Shown here: positions 42,725 through 51,492 of the stretch, piece after piece | Position numbering within the stretch: the first letter of the stretch is position 1 | Layout of the letters: every line of letters begins with the position of its first letter | From: FEN-1219 sp964503125 | GTDB taxonomy: Bacteria; Pseudomonadota; Gammaproteobacteria; Steroidobacterales; Rariloculaceae | Assembly (NCBI GenBank): GCA_964503125.1 | Contig: CAZCZE010000036.1 | Span: forward strand, 22,158 to 86,157 | Length of the DNA: 64,000 nucleotides | Direction of reading: 5' to 3' | Notes under the pieces: model-generated | The model's database searches: none | What the model was told of the DNA's origin: nothing | Seen by the model: only the letters and a program-made list of their open reading frames with translations | Position numbers and translations under genes: made by a program

Positions 42725-44514
42725 TCTGCCTCGCCAAGTCGTGCTTCGTCGCTCGCGTACGGTATAGCGACCGTCGATTTCTGCATGTCCCACGCGGCCG
42801 TCGGGCAGCGCTCTGCGCAAAGCCCGCAGTGCACGCAGATGTTCTCGTCTTTGAGCATCACGCGGCCCGTTTGCGGCAAGGCGCTCGAGACGAACAGCTG
42901 CTGCTCGCGATCGGTGCGCGCCGATTTGAGGCGCGTTTCGAGCTCGGCCTCGGTGCCGTTGCGCGTGATGGTCAAGCAATCCACGGGACACACGTCGATG
43001 CAGGCGTCGCACTCGATGCACAGCTTCGCCGTGAACACCGTCTGGATGTCGCAGTTCAAGCACCGCTCGACCTCGGTCGCGACTTGCTCTGCGCTGAAGC
43101 CGAGCTCCACCTCGATGTTCAGCTTCTTGAACCGCCGCTTGAGGTCGACGTGCGGCATGATGCGCCGCACCGCGGCCTCATAGGCGTTGCTGTAGCTCCA
43201 CTCGTGAATACCCATCTTGGTCGTCGCGAGCGTCACGCCGCGCGGCAACCGTTCGGTGAGGCTCGTGCGCTCACAGTGCTTGTGGATCGAGATCGCGGCT
43301 TCGTGCCCGTGCCGCACCGCCCAGATGATGTTCTTCGGGCCGAACGCCGCGTCGCCGCCGAAGAACACGCCGGGCCGCGTCGATTGAAATGTCTTTGGGT
43401 CGACGACGGGCACGTCGTGGCGATCGAACGTGAGGCCTAGATCGCGCTCGATCCACGGGAATGCGTTCTCTTGTCCGACTGCAAGCACGACGTCGTCGCA
43501 CGGCAAGACCACTTCGCGCAGCACCTTGGTCGAGACGATCTTCTCGTCGGCGTCGAACTCGTATTCGAGCTCGTCGAAGCGCATGCCGACGAGCTTGCCG
43601 CCTTCGATGACGAATTCCTTCGGCGAGTGATTGACGACGATCTCGACGCGCTCTTCTTCGGCGTCCTCGAGCTCCCAATCCGAGGCCTTGAAGAAACGCC
43701 GCGGTTTGCGCGCCATGACTTTGACGCTCTTGGCGCCGAGTCGCAGCGAGCTGCGGCAGCAATCCATGGCCGTATTGCCGACGCCGATGATGAGCACGCG
43801 CTCGCCGATCGACTCCGTGTGGCCGAACGCGATCGAGCCGAGCCAGTCGATGCCGATGTGGATGCGGTCGCTCAAGTCGCGGCCCGGCAGGCGCAGGTCC
43901 TTGCCCTTGGGCGCGCCGCTGCCGACGAACACGGCGTCGTAGCCTTCCTCGAGCAGCGCCTTCAAGCTCGTCACGGGCGACGAGAGGCGCACGTCTAGAC
44001 CTAAACGCGTGATGTAACCGATCTCCTCGTCGAGCACTTCGGCCGGCAGGCGGAACGCAGGAATGTTCGTGCGCATGAGCCCGCCCAAGCTCGCGAGCGC
44101 TTCGTAGATCGTGCATTCGTAGCCGAGCGGAGCGAGGTCGTTGGCCACGGTGAACGACGCGCAACCGGCGCCGACGAGGGCGATGCGCCGGCCGTTCGTC
44201 TCTCGCGCCGCCTGCGGCAACCGGTCCTCGACATCGCCCTTGTAGTCGGCCGCGACGCGCTTCAACCGGCAGATCGCGACGGGTTTCTCCTCGACACGCC
44301 GGCGCCGGCAAGCGGGCTCGCACGGCCGGTCGCAGACGCGCCCCAGGATGCCGGGGAACACGTTCGACTCGCGGTTCAGCAGGTAGGCGTCGGCGAATCG
44401 GCCTTGGGCCACGAGCCTGATGTACTCCGGCACGTCGGTGTGCGCGGGGCACGCCCACTGACAATCGACCACGCGGTGAAAGTATTCGGTCCCGTGGGTG
44501 TCGGTTGGGTCCAT
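42697..44514 (-). CDS. GltD-like FAD/NAD(P) oxidoreductase with C-terminal 2x[4Fe-4S] ferredoxin domain
   Basis: 605 residues. The N-terminal GltD-type cysteines appear as CQWACPAHTDVPEY and CDRPCEPACRR. Then an FAD Rossmann site (IALVGAGCASFTVAND), an NAD(P) site (VLIIGVGNTAMDCC) and the closing FFGGDAAFGP. The C-terminus carries CIECDACIDVCPVDCL and CVHCGLCAERCP, two [4Fe-4S] motifs. ATG 44514 begins just before the GltD cysteines; longer in-frame readings upstream are not supported. As first gene of the operon it probably passes electrons between NAD(P)H and the 2-oxoacid oxidoreductase. Confidence 0.88.
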   Translation of the reverse strand: MDPTDTHGTEYFHRVVDCQWACPAHTDVPEYIRLVAQGRFADAYLLNRESNVFPGILGRVCDRPCEPACRRRRVEEKPVAICRLKRVAADYKGDVEDRLPQAARETNGRRIALVGAGCASFTVANDLAPLGYECTIYEALASLGGLMRTNIPAFRLPAEVLDEEIGYITRLGLDVRLSSPVTSLKALLEEGYDAVFVGSGAPKGKDLRLPGRDLSDRIHIGIDWLGSIAFGHTESIGERVLIIGVGNTAMDCCRSSLRLGAKSVKVMARKPRRFFKASDWELEDAEEERVEIVVNHSPKEFVIEGGKLVGMRFDELEYEFDADEKIVSTKVLREVVLPCDDVVLAVGQENAFPWIERDLGLTFDRHDVPVVDPKTFQSTRPGVFFGGDAAFGPKNIIWAVRHGHEAAISIHKHCERTSLTERLPRGVTLATTKMGIHEWSYSNAYEAAVRRIMPHVDLKRRFKKLNIEVELGFSAEQVATEVERCLNCDIQTVFTAKLCIECDACIDVCPVDCLTITRNGTEAELETRLKSARTDREQQLFVSSALPQTGRVMLKDENICVHCGLCAERCPTAAWDMQKSTVAIPYASDEARLGEAEWQSSRKAG

Positions 44515-44706
44515 CAGGCGGTTCGTGACCGAGGAGTATCCAGTGAGGCGGAGGGGGCGCAGCCCGAGGGCGGGCGCCATTATAGACATATGCCGCCGGC
44601 CCAAACACACTGAACATTCCCGATTCCGATGCGGACTCAGCGTTTGCACTCGCGTAGCGAGCGGACCGATTCGCCCTCGGCTACGGGGCCGCCTTTTGGG
44701 GATAGA

Positions 44707-46089
44707 ATGCCGTCGATGAGGTCCGCCACCGCCCGCCGCCCTCTTTGCTACCGCCGGCTGCCCTTTGCGCTCGCGTGGCTGCTCTGCGGTGGCGCCGCGA
44801 GCGGAGCGTTCGCGCAAGGGGACGCGGCAGCGGCCGCCGCCGCCGCGGCACCCGGCGAAAGCGCCGTTGCCGCCGCGAGCGACGAACCAGCGGGCACTGC
44901 TGCTCCCGCAAGCGAACCGACGACAGCGGCAGCGGTTGAGACGCCGGTCGACAACGTCGCGGCCAACGAGCGCTTCGTCGCGAGCACGATCACCGACTTC
45001 GGGCGCAACAGTTTGCAGACGGCCGAAGCCTACGTCGGCCTCGCCGACGCGCACCGCAATGCCGCGGATTACGAGAGGGCGGCCGAGAGCTATCTCTCTG
45101 CGGTCGAGGTGTACCGTGCCGTCGACGGGCCGTTCACGCCGCTCGTCATCGCGCCGCTCACGGACCTCGGCGACAACTACCGCGAAGCCAACGACAACGT
45201 CAACGCCGTCGCGTCGTACGGGGAGGCGCGCACGGTGAGTCGGCGCGTCTACGGCCTGCACAACGCCGACCAGATCGTGTTGCTCGATCGCATGTCGGAG
45301 TCGCTGCTCGATCTCGACGAGCTCGTCGAGGCCGAGGCCCAGCAGGTCGAAGCGCTGCGCCTCATCCAACGCGCGAATGCGCCCGAATCCGATGTCGTGC
45401 TCTCGGGCATCTATCGCTACGCGGCCTGGCTCGGCGAGCGCGGCATGTATCAGCTCGAGCGCGATCAATACATGCGCGCGCAGCGCACCATTCGCCAGCA
45501 CTACGGCGAGAACGATCCGCGCCTCGTGACGCCGCTGCTCGGCGTCGGCAACACCTATCGCCGCGAGCGCAACCCCGCGGGCGCCGGCGTCACTGCGCTC
45601 GAGGACGCGCTGGAGCTGCTGCGCGAGCAGCCCGTGCGCGACGCGCTCGGGCTCGCCATGGCCATGCGCGACATCGGCGACTGGAACACGGCGTTCGGCA
45701 AGATGGGCTACGCCGGCATGGAGTATCAACGCTCGTGGGAGCTGCTCGGCACGCTGCCGAACGGCGCAGAGCTGCGCACCCGATGGTACGGCGGCGCGAA
45801 CTACGTGCTCTACGAGCCGATCAGTCAGCGCGGCGTGAGCACCGACCGCGCAGCCGTGCCGGGCCACGTGCTCGTGCGGTTCGACATCGACACGGCCGGC
45901 AATCCGAACAACGTGACGATCCTCGAATCGGACCCCGCCGGGTTCAAGGACGAGGCCGTGCTTCGCCACGTCCGCCGCTCGCGGTTCAGGCCTTGGGTCG
46001 TCGAAGGCACCGTCGCTCCGGGGCCGGGCTTGGCGATCCGGGTCGACTTCCGGTATCTGCCCGATGCCATCGCCGCGGCAAACGACTAG
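44707..46089 (+). CDS. Secreted TPR protein with TonB-like C-terminus, paralogue A
   Basis: About 460 residues. Signal peptide (LPFALAWLLCGGAASGAFAQ), an Ala-rich linker, tetratricopeptide repeats from about residue 95 to 330 (AEAYVGLADAHRNAADYERA, YGENDPRLVTPLLGVGNTYR), then a C-terminal TonB-type domain: VLVRFDIDTAGNPNNVTILE, SDPAGFKDEAVLRHVRRSRF, RPWVVEG. It lies in the periplasm. The following gene overlaps by 26 nt and encodes the same architecture. ATG 44716 is an alternative start. Confidence 0.82.
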   Translation: MPSMRSATARRPLCYRRLPFALAWLLCGGAASGAFAQGDAAAAAAAAAPGESAVAAASDEPAGTAAPASEPTTAAAVETPVDNVAANERFVASTITDFGRNSLQTAEAYVGLADAHRNAADYERAAESYLSAVEVYRAVDGPFTPLVIAPLTDLGDNYREANDNVNAVASYGEARTVSRRVYGLHNADQIVLLDRMSESLLDLDELVEAEAQQVEALRLIQRANAPESDVVLSGIYRYAAWLGERGMYQLERDQYMRAQRTIRQHYGENDPRLVTPLLGVGNTYRRERNPAGAGVTALEDALELLREQPVRDALGLAMAMRDIGDWNTAFGKMGYAGMEYQRSWELLGTLPNGAELRTRWYGGANYVLYEPISQRGVSTDRAAVPGHVLVRFDIDTAGNPNNVTILESDPAGFKDEAVLRHVRRSRFRPWVVEGTVAPGPGLAIRVDFRYLPDAIAAAND

Positions 46090-47401
46090 CGCGCGCCTCA
46101 CGCGCGTGCTCTTGGCGCTGGTCATCGCGTCGTCGTGCGCCTGGCTCGCCAGCGCCGGCGCCCAGGGACTCGTCGTCGACACGCCGTTGCGCGATCTCGA
46201 AGATGCGTCGCTGGCGTCGCAGCGCCGCGGGCGCGACGCTTTCATTGGCGTGCGCGATTTCAGCGCCGCGTTGAACCCCGCGCAGACCATCGTCGACGCG
46301 CAACGCGAGCACCGCGAGCCCGAGTATCCGGCGGATCTCGCGGCGCTCGGCCTCGTACAAGGCGAGCTGCGCGAAACGGAGCGGGCGATAACGAACCTCG
46401 TCGAGGCCATCGAGATCGTCGAGGCGGCCGAGGGTGAGTACTCGCCGACGCTCATCGAGTACTACCGCGGCCTCGGCCGCACCTACATTCGCGGCGGCCA
46501 GTACCAGCAAGCCATCGTCACGCTCGAGCAGGCGCAGCACATCAGTCAACGGCACTTCGGCCTGTTCAACGTCGAGCAGTCGCCGGTGCTCGACGACATC
46601 ACGACGGCGTATTTGGGCCTCGGCGATACCAGCGAGGCGCGCAACGTGCAGGTCGAACGGCTCGACAACGCGGTGCGGCGTTTCGGCGCCGGCGATCCGC
46701 GCGTGATTCCGTTCCGCTACACGCTCGGCAAGTATTACGAGCAGTCGCGCCTGCCCGAGAGCGCGCGCGAGCAGTACGTCGAAGTGCTCAAGGCGCAGGA
46801 GACGCAGCTCGGCGACGGCGACTCCGCGTTGCTCATGCCACTGCGCGCGGTCGTCGCGATCGACTTGCTCGTCACGCAGACCGCGGATCCCGCGCAGCGC
46901 GACCGGCTCGCGGCGTTGGTCGACGGGAATCCCGATGCCGACGCGATCGAGCGCGGGCTGGCGCTGGCCGCGCTCGGCGATTGGGCCACGGTGGCCGGCG
47001 ACGCGCCCGCGGCGCGCGGCTACTACCGGCAAGCGTGGGACGTGCTCGCCACCAAGGCCGATGCCGACGCCGTGAGGCGCCAGTTCGCGCTACCCGTGAT
47101 GCTCGACTTCATCGCACCCCTGAGCCCCGTCGACCGCAACGAGCGTTCGCGCCCGTACACCTGGGCCGAAATCGTGCTCGAGTTCGACGTCTCGGCCGAC
47201 GGCCTGCCTGCCGACGTGCGCATCGTCACGCGCGACGAGAGCACCGCGACGCTCCAGCAGCGCTACAGCCGCCGCCTGCGCGAGACGCACTTCCGCCCCC
47301 GCCTCGTCGACGGCGAGCCCGTCGCCACGACCAACGTTCGCTCGACCCATTACGTCCGTCGTTACGTAAGCAGGGATGAGGCACAAGCGGCCGGCGAGTA
47401 G
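46064..47401 (+). CDS. Secreted TPR protein with TonB-like C-terminus, paralogue B
   Basis: 445 residues with signal peptide (VLLALVIASSCAWLASAGAQ), TPR region (LGRTYIRGGQYQQAIVTLEQ, YLGLGDTSEARNVQVERLDN, GKYYEQSRLPESAREQYVEV) and a C-terminal TonB-like block (EIVLEFDVSADGLPADVRIV, LRETHFRPRLVDGEPV). Same design as the gene before, so the two probably arose by duplication and act together in the periplasm. The 26-nt overlap shows a coupled operon. Confidence 0.82.
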   Translation: MPSPRQTTSARLTRVLLALVIASSCAWLASAGAQGLVVDTPLRDLEDASLASQRRGRDAFIGVRDFSAALNPAQTIVDAQREHREPEYPADLAALGLVQGELRETERAITNLVEAIEIVEAAEGEYSPTLIEYYRGLGRTYIRGGQYQQAIVTLEQAQHISQRHFGLFNVEQSPVLDDITTAYLGLGDTSEARNVQVERLDNAVRRFGAGDPRVIPFRYTLGKYYEQSRLPESAREQYVEVLKAQETQLGDGDSALLMPLRAVVAIDLLVTQTADPAQRDRLAALVDGNPDADAIERGLALAALGDWATVAGDAPAARGYYRQAWDVLATKADADAVRRQFALPVMLDFIAPLSPVDRNERSRPYTWAEIVLEFDVSADGLPADVRIVTRDESTATLQQRYSRRLRETHFRPRLVDGEPVATTNVRSTHYVRRYVSRDEAQAAGE

Positions 47402-47502
47402 GCCGAACGCCTTGGCCCGGGCAAACGCGCACTTCCGCACAGACGGGTCAAAGCGCGGCTTTTACCATCGCTGTTTACCCCTCTTTTCAGGCGGGCCAGC
47501 GC

Positions 47503-49689
47503 ATGTCGAGAGTTGCATCCAACGGCCAGCGATGGCCGGCGTGCAGCAATCGCAGGAGCACGATTGCTGCCAACGGCCAGGGACGGCCGGCGTGCAGCAA
47601 TCGCAGGAGCAGATTTGCTGCCAACGGCCAGGGACGGCCGGCGTGCAGCAATCGCAGGAGCACGATTGCTGCCAACGGCCAGGGACGGCCGGCGTGCAGC
47701 AATCGCAGGAGCACGATTGCTGCCCTTGCGTTGCTGACTTGCGTCGGCTCCACGATCTTCGTCGCGGCCGAAGCCGCCACGGTGCAGCACACGGAGCCGT
47801 TGCGCGGCTACCGCGTCGATGGCGCGGCCGGCTCTCGGAAGCCGGCGCCAACCGAGCCCGCGACGCTCGTGTTCAATGCCTTCAGCCGCAACTTCGAGCT
47901 CGAGCTCGAGCCGAACGGCCGGCTCGCAGCGCTGCAAGCGAGCTTAGGTCTCCCCGCGGGAACGGGCGCCTACCGCGGCAAGGTCGCGGGCCACTTAGGC
48001 TCCTGGGTGCGCATCGTGCTCACGGACGCGGGGCCCACCGGCCTCGTGTTCGACGGCACCACGCTCTACGGCATCGAGTCCGGCAGCGATAGCGCGACGA
48101 CCACGAGTGCGCCGGCGATGTTCCGCCTCGCCGACGTGTATCTCGCGCCCGGCGAGCTCGGCTGCGAGATCGGCACCGTCGCGATCGACGGCGCGCAGGC
48201 CGTGACCGCCATGGTGCACGAGTTCACGGCGCTCGCCGCGGAAGGGGCCACGCTCAATCTCGACCTCGGCACCGTCGCCGACTTCGAGTTTTCGCAAACG
48301 TTCGGCGCCAACACCGAAACCGCCGTGCTGACTCGCGTCAACAACATCGACGGCCTCTACAGCGAGCAGCTCGGCGTGCAGATCACGGTCGCCGAGATCG
48401 ACATCTTCAGTGTGGACAACGATCCGTTCACGACGAGTGTCGCCAGCGCACTGCTCGACGAGCTCGCGGACTACCGTGGCGCGACGCCGGCGCAAGACGC
48501 CAACGGGCTCACGCATCTCTTCACGGGCCGCGACCTCGACGGCTCGACGGCCGGCATCGCCTTTCTCGGCTCCGTGTGCGCGCAGCGCACGCCGTTCGAT
48601 ACGCGCAGCTTTGGCGTGGGCTTGAGCGAAAGCCGTCGCGGCGCGATCTTGGACAGCCTCGTAGCCGCGCACGAGATCGGCCACAACTTCGGCGCGCCGC
48701 ACGACGGCGCGGCCGGCACGGCGTGCGCCTCGACACCGCCGACCTTCCTCATGGCGCCGAGCGTCAACGGCAACGACCAGTTTTCAGCGTGCAGCATCGC
48801 GGAGATGCAAGCCGAGATCGCGTCAGCGAGCTGCCTCACGCTGCTCGGCCCGCCCGACCTGGCTCTGACGCTGGCGCAGCCGCTTGAGCCGGCGCACGCC
48901 AACGTCACGTTTGGCCAGGCCGCGACGATCAGGAATCTTGGCGCCGACCCCTCGACGAACGTCGTGTTCAACGCCACCGCGGTGCCGGGCCTCGAGATCC
49001 TCTCGGCCGCCTCGGGCGCCGCAAGCTGCAACGTCACGGGTGCATCTGCGAGCTGTGCACTCGGCACGGTCGGCGGCGGAAGCTCGCGTGGCGTCACGCT
49101 CACGCTGCGTGCACCAGCGCCGGGCTCGTACAACCTCTCGGCGAACGTCACGGCCGATGCCGACGCCGCGAGCGGCAACAACAACACCGCGGTAACCATT
49201 CAGGCGGTGCCCGCCGTCGACCTCGTCTTCACGGGCAGCGCGGGCGGCGTGACGGTCGGGCAACAGACGACGATCAACACGACGCTCGCTAACGCGTCCG
49301 ACTTCGACGCGACCTCGGTCGGCGTGAGCGCGACCTTGAGCGCGGGCCTGCGGGCCGATCAGGCGACGCTCGACGGCACGGCGTGCACGATCTCGAGCCA
49401 GACGATTGCCTGCTCGCCGCGCGCGCTGGCCGCGCGTGGCAGCGTAGCCTTCGCCGTAACTGCGACGGCCACCGCGATCGGCAGTCAGCTCGTCACCGTG
49501 AATGCCACCGCGAGCGAGGTCGAGCGCGCGCCGGCCGACAATCAGCGGAGCCTCGCGGTCAACGTGACGGCGGTCGGCGCCGGAGAAGGCGGGGGCGGCG
49601 GGGCGTTGCCGTGGTGGGTGGTGGGACTCTTGCTCGCGGGCTATGCGTGGCAGGCGCTAGAAACGAGCCGGCGGCGCCGGCAATCCTAA
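47503..49689 (+). CDS. Secreted M12-type zinc metalloprotease with C-terminal sorting-type tail
   Basis: 728 residues. The zinc site HEIGHNFGAPHDG has H390, H394 and H400, the reprolysin/adamalysin signature. The first 70 residues of the frame translate a four-unit DNA repeat array (period 17 residues, NGQGRPACSNRRSTIAA), after which comes a hydrophobic signal (LALLTCVGSTIFVAAEA). Behind the protease lie two DUF11/CARDB-like beta domains (about 450-690). The end is GGGGGALPWWVVGLLLAGYA plus ETSRRRRQS, resembling a GlyGly-CTERM anchor processed by rhombosortase. Whether translation starts before or after the repeats is open; a start downstream would leave a shorter signal peptide. Confidence 0.85.
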   Translation: MSRVASNGQRWPACSNRRSTIAANGQGRPACSNRRSRFAANGQGRPACSNRRSTIAANGQGRPACSNRRSTIAALALLTCVGSTIFVAAEAATVQHTEPLRGYRVDGAAGSRKPAPTEPATLVFNAFSRNFELELEPNGRLAALQASLGLPAGTGAYRGKVAGHLGSWVRIVLTDAGPTGLVFDGTTLYGIESGSDSATTTSAPAMFRLADVYLAPGELGCEIGTVAIDGAQAVTAMVHEFTALAAEGATLNLDLGTVADFEFSQTFGANTETAVLTRVNNIDGLYSEQLGVQITVAEIDIFSVDNDPFTTSVASALLDELADYRGATPAQDANGLTHLFTGRDLDGSTAGIAFLGSVCAQRTPFDTRSFGVGLSESRRGAILDSLVAAHEIGHNFGAPHDGAAGTACASTPPTFLMAPSVNGNDQFSACSIAEMQAEIASASCLTLLGPPDLALTLAQPLEPAHANVTFGQAATIRNLGADPSTNVVFNATAVPGLEILSAASGAASCNVTGASASCALGTVGGGSSRGVTLTLRAPAPGSYNLSANVTADADAASGNNNTAVTIQAVPAVDLVFTGSAGGVTVGQQTTINTTLANASDFDATSVGVSATLSAGLRADQATLDGTACTISSQTIACSPRALAARGSVAFAVTATATAIGSQLVTVNATASEVERAPADNQRSLAVNVTAVGAGEGGGGGALPWWVVGLLLAGYAWQALETSRRRRQS
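47524..47724 (+). repeat. GGA-hairpin repeat array, locus B (4 units, 51-bp period) inside the metalloprotease frame
   Basis: Four units start at 47524, 47575, 47626 and 47677. Units 1, 3 and 4 have a perfect 10-bp second stem GCAGCAATCG/CGATTGCTGC around loop CAGGAGCA; unit 2 has one bulge. The first hairpin is GGCC-AGGGAC-GGCC (unit 1 GGCCA-GCGA-TGGCC, without GGA). GGA spacings alternate 25 and 26 bases. The 51-bp period equals 17 codons, so the array keeps the protease frame open. Confidence 0.85.
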
Positions 49690-49711
49690 GCCGGCGCCGC
49701 CGCGGAAGTGA

Positions 49712-50074
49712 TCAGCCGCGCCGTGCGCCGCGACGATCCATGCGTCGATCGATCTGCCGACCGCGACGGTCGAGCTTGCGATCGACCGTCTCGCCGCGCC
49801 GCTCCAGGCGACGGTCGACACGATCGCCCTTGCGGTCGAGCCGCTCGGCCGCGACGTCGCGGCCACGCCGGTCGGCGCGCTCCGACGCCCGATCCAACCG
49901 GTTGTCGACGCGATCGCCGCGCCGGTCCAGCCGCTGCTCTCTGACGTCGCCGCGCCGGTCGAGGCGCTGCTCGATACGGTCACCGCGCCGGTCGGCGCGC
50001 TCGCCGTCCTGCGCGTACGCTTGCGTGGCGCACACGAGCAAACCCAAACTGAGCAATACTGCACTGCGTTTCAT
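49712..50074 (-). CDS. Secreted protein of 11-residue DRRGD repeats
   Basis: 120 residues. A signal peptide (AVLLSLGLLVCATQAYAQ) is followed by about nine 11-residue repeats of the form RLDRRGDRVDN, with alternating basic and acidic residues. Eleven-residue repeats suit a right-handed or amphipathic coiled coil; the charge pattern suggests surface or polyanion/metal contact. The DNA shows matching 33-bp tandem repeats. A GGGAGG site precedes ATG 50074. No function is known to me. The gene converges on the metalloprotease gene. Confidence 0.8.
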   Translation of the reverse strand: MKRSAVLLSLGLLVCATQAYAQDGERADRRGDRIEQRLDRRGDVREQRLDRRGDRVDNRLDRASERADRRGRDVAAERLDRKGDRVDRRLERRGETVDRKLDRRGRQIDRRMDRRGARRG

Positions 50075-50179
50075 TTTCGGCCTCCCTAGCCAAGAGTAGT
50101 GAGTCGTCAGGGCAGGTAACGAGCCTTGCTTTCCTGCGGTTGACGCGGTCACGCAGACTCCCAAGACTTATGTAAACGT

Positions 50180-51268
50180 ATGGACCGCAAGATCAAAGGC
50201 CGCGGAGCCCTATCGAACCACGCGGGCCGTTTCGCGCGCCATGAACGGGATCCCGATCTCGAAACGCTGGCCGCGATCGCCGCCGATGACGCGGGCATGG
50301 ACGCGGGCGAGCCCAAGAAGCTGCCGACGAACCTGCACGTCGACAGCGCGCGCACGATCATCGCGCGCAACTCTTCGCCCGACATTCCGTTCAGCCAGTC
50401 GATCAACCCGTACCGCGGCTGCGAGCACGGCTGCATCTACTGCTACGCGCGCGCCACGCACTCGTATCTCGACTTGTCACCGGGCCGCGACTTCGAGACC
50501 GAGATCTTCTACAAGCCGAATGCCGTCGAGCTGCTGCGCGCCGAGCTCGCGCACGCGCGTTACGAGGCCAGCCCGATCGCGCTCGGCACGAACACGGATC
50601 CCTACCAGCCCGTGGAGCGCGACCTGCGCGTCACGCGCGGCATTCTCGAGCTGCTGCTCGAGCTCCGGCATCCCGTCACGATCGTGACGAAGGGCGCGCT
50701 GATCCTGCGCGACCTCGACCTGCTCGCCGCGCTCGCCGCTCTGAATCTCGTTGCCGTGCACGTGAGCCTGACGACGCTCGACGACGAGCTCAAACGGCGC
50801 ATGGAGCCGCGCACGGCGGGACCGAAGCAGCGCCTCGTGATGGTCCGGCAACTCAGCGAGGCGGGCATCCCGACGGGCGTGCTCACGGCGCCGATCATTC
50901 CCGCGCTCAACGATCACGAGCTCGAGGCCATGCTCGAGGCCGCCGCGGCGCACGGCGCCACGGGCGCGGGCTACGTGCTGCTCAGGCTCCCGCACGAGGT
51001 CGAGCCCCTGTTCGTCGAGTGGCTGCGCGAGCATTACTCGGACAAGGCCGAGCACGTGCTGAGTTTGCTGCGGCAACTGCGCGGCGGCGCACTCTACGAC
51101 GGGCAGTTCGGGAGCCGGCAGCGCGGTTTCGGCCCGTTCGCCAAGCTGCTCGCGGCGCGCTTCGCGAATGCGCGCCGCCGCTTCGGGCTCGACCGCGAAA
51201 CCACGCTGCGCTTGGACTTGTTCTCGCCGCCCAAAACGGCGCGACCACAGCTCGACCTGCCCCTGTGA
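50180..51268 (+). CDS. PA0069-family radical SAM protein
   Basis: 362 residues. The radical SAM cysteines are in NPYRGCEHGCIYCYAR (CxxxCxxC). Other family blocks are SPIALGTNTDPYQPVERDLR, VTIVTKGALILRDLDLLAAL, VSLTTLDDELKRRMEPRTAG and the C-terminal RQRGFGPFAKLLAARF. It resembles spore-photoproduct-lyase-type radical SAM proteins, substrate unknown. The single gene ends about 30 bp before a GGA-hairpin unit. Confidence 0.9.
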   Translation: MDRKIKGRGALSNHAGRFARHERDPDLETLAAIAADDAGMDAGEPKKLPTNLHVDSARTIIARNSSPDIPFSQSINPYRGCEHGCIYCYARATHSYLDLSPGRDFETEIFYKPNAVELLRAELAHARYEASPIALGTNTDPYQPVERDLRVTRGILELLLELRHPVTIVTKGALILRDLDLLAALAALNLVAVHVSLTTLDDELKRRMEPRTAGPKQRLVMVRQLSEAGIPTGVLTAPIIPALNDHELEAMLEAAAAHGATGAGYVLLRLPHEVEPLFVEWLREHYSDKAEHVLSLLRQLRGGALYDGQFGSRQRGFGPFAKLLAARFANARRRFGLDRETTLRLDLFSPPKTARPQLDLPL

Positions 51269-51297
51269 GCCTCATTTCTCAGCGCGCTCGACGCACA

Positions 51298-51349
51298 TCG
51301 CCGCCATGGATGGCGGCGTGCAGCCATTGCAGGAGCAAAATGGCTGCCC
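51298..51349 (+). repeat. GGA-hairpin repeat, locus C (1 unit)
   Basis: A single unit: first hairpin CCGCCA-TGGA-TGGCGG and second hairpin GCAGCCATT/AATGGCTGC with AGGA in the loop. Both stems differ from the other loci in a base-paired way, which supports folding. The GGAs are at 51308 and 51332. It lies downstream of the radical SAM gene and about 140 bp before the response-regulator gene. Confidence 0.8.
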
Positions 51350-51492
51350 CTGTGCGCTGACGGTCTCGCGACGCCCCTCGTGAGCGCGGCGCGAAATGCG
51401 GGGAGTCTCAATATTTCTCGGCGGTTCAGGGGCATCGCTAGGGGGGCTGGTGGGATTTGTGGCACTTTGCAGTCCGTAAAGAGAGTCAAACC

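Noticed and set aside
44515..46455. Very long minus-strand upstream extension of the GltD-like oxidoreductase
   Set aside because: It runs antisense through the TPR gene and has low-complexity content; GltD proteins begin at the cysteine motif near 44514.
47524..47724. Tandem repeats as a CRISPR array
   Set aside because: The 51-bp units follow each other without unique spacers, and the same units occur singly and in shorter arrays elsewhere in the window.
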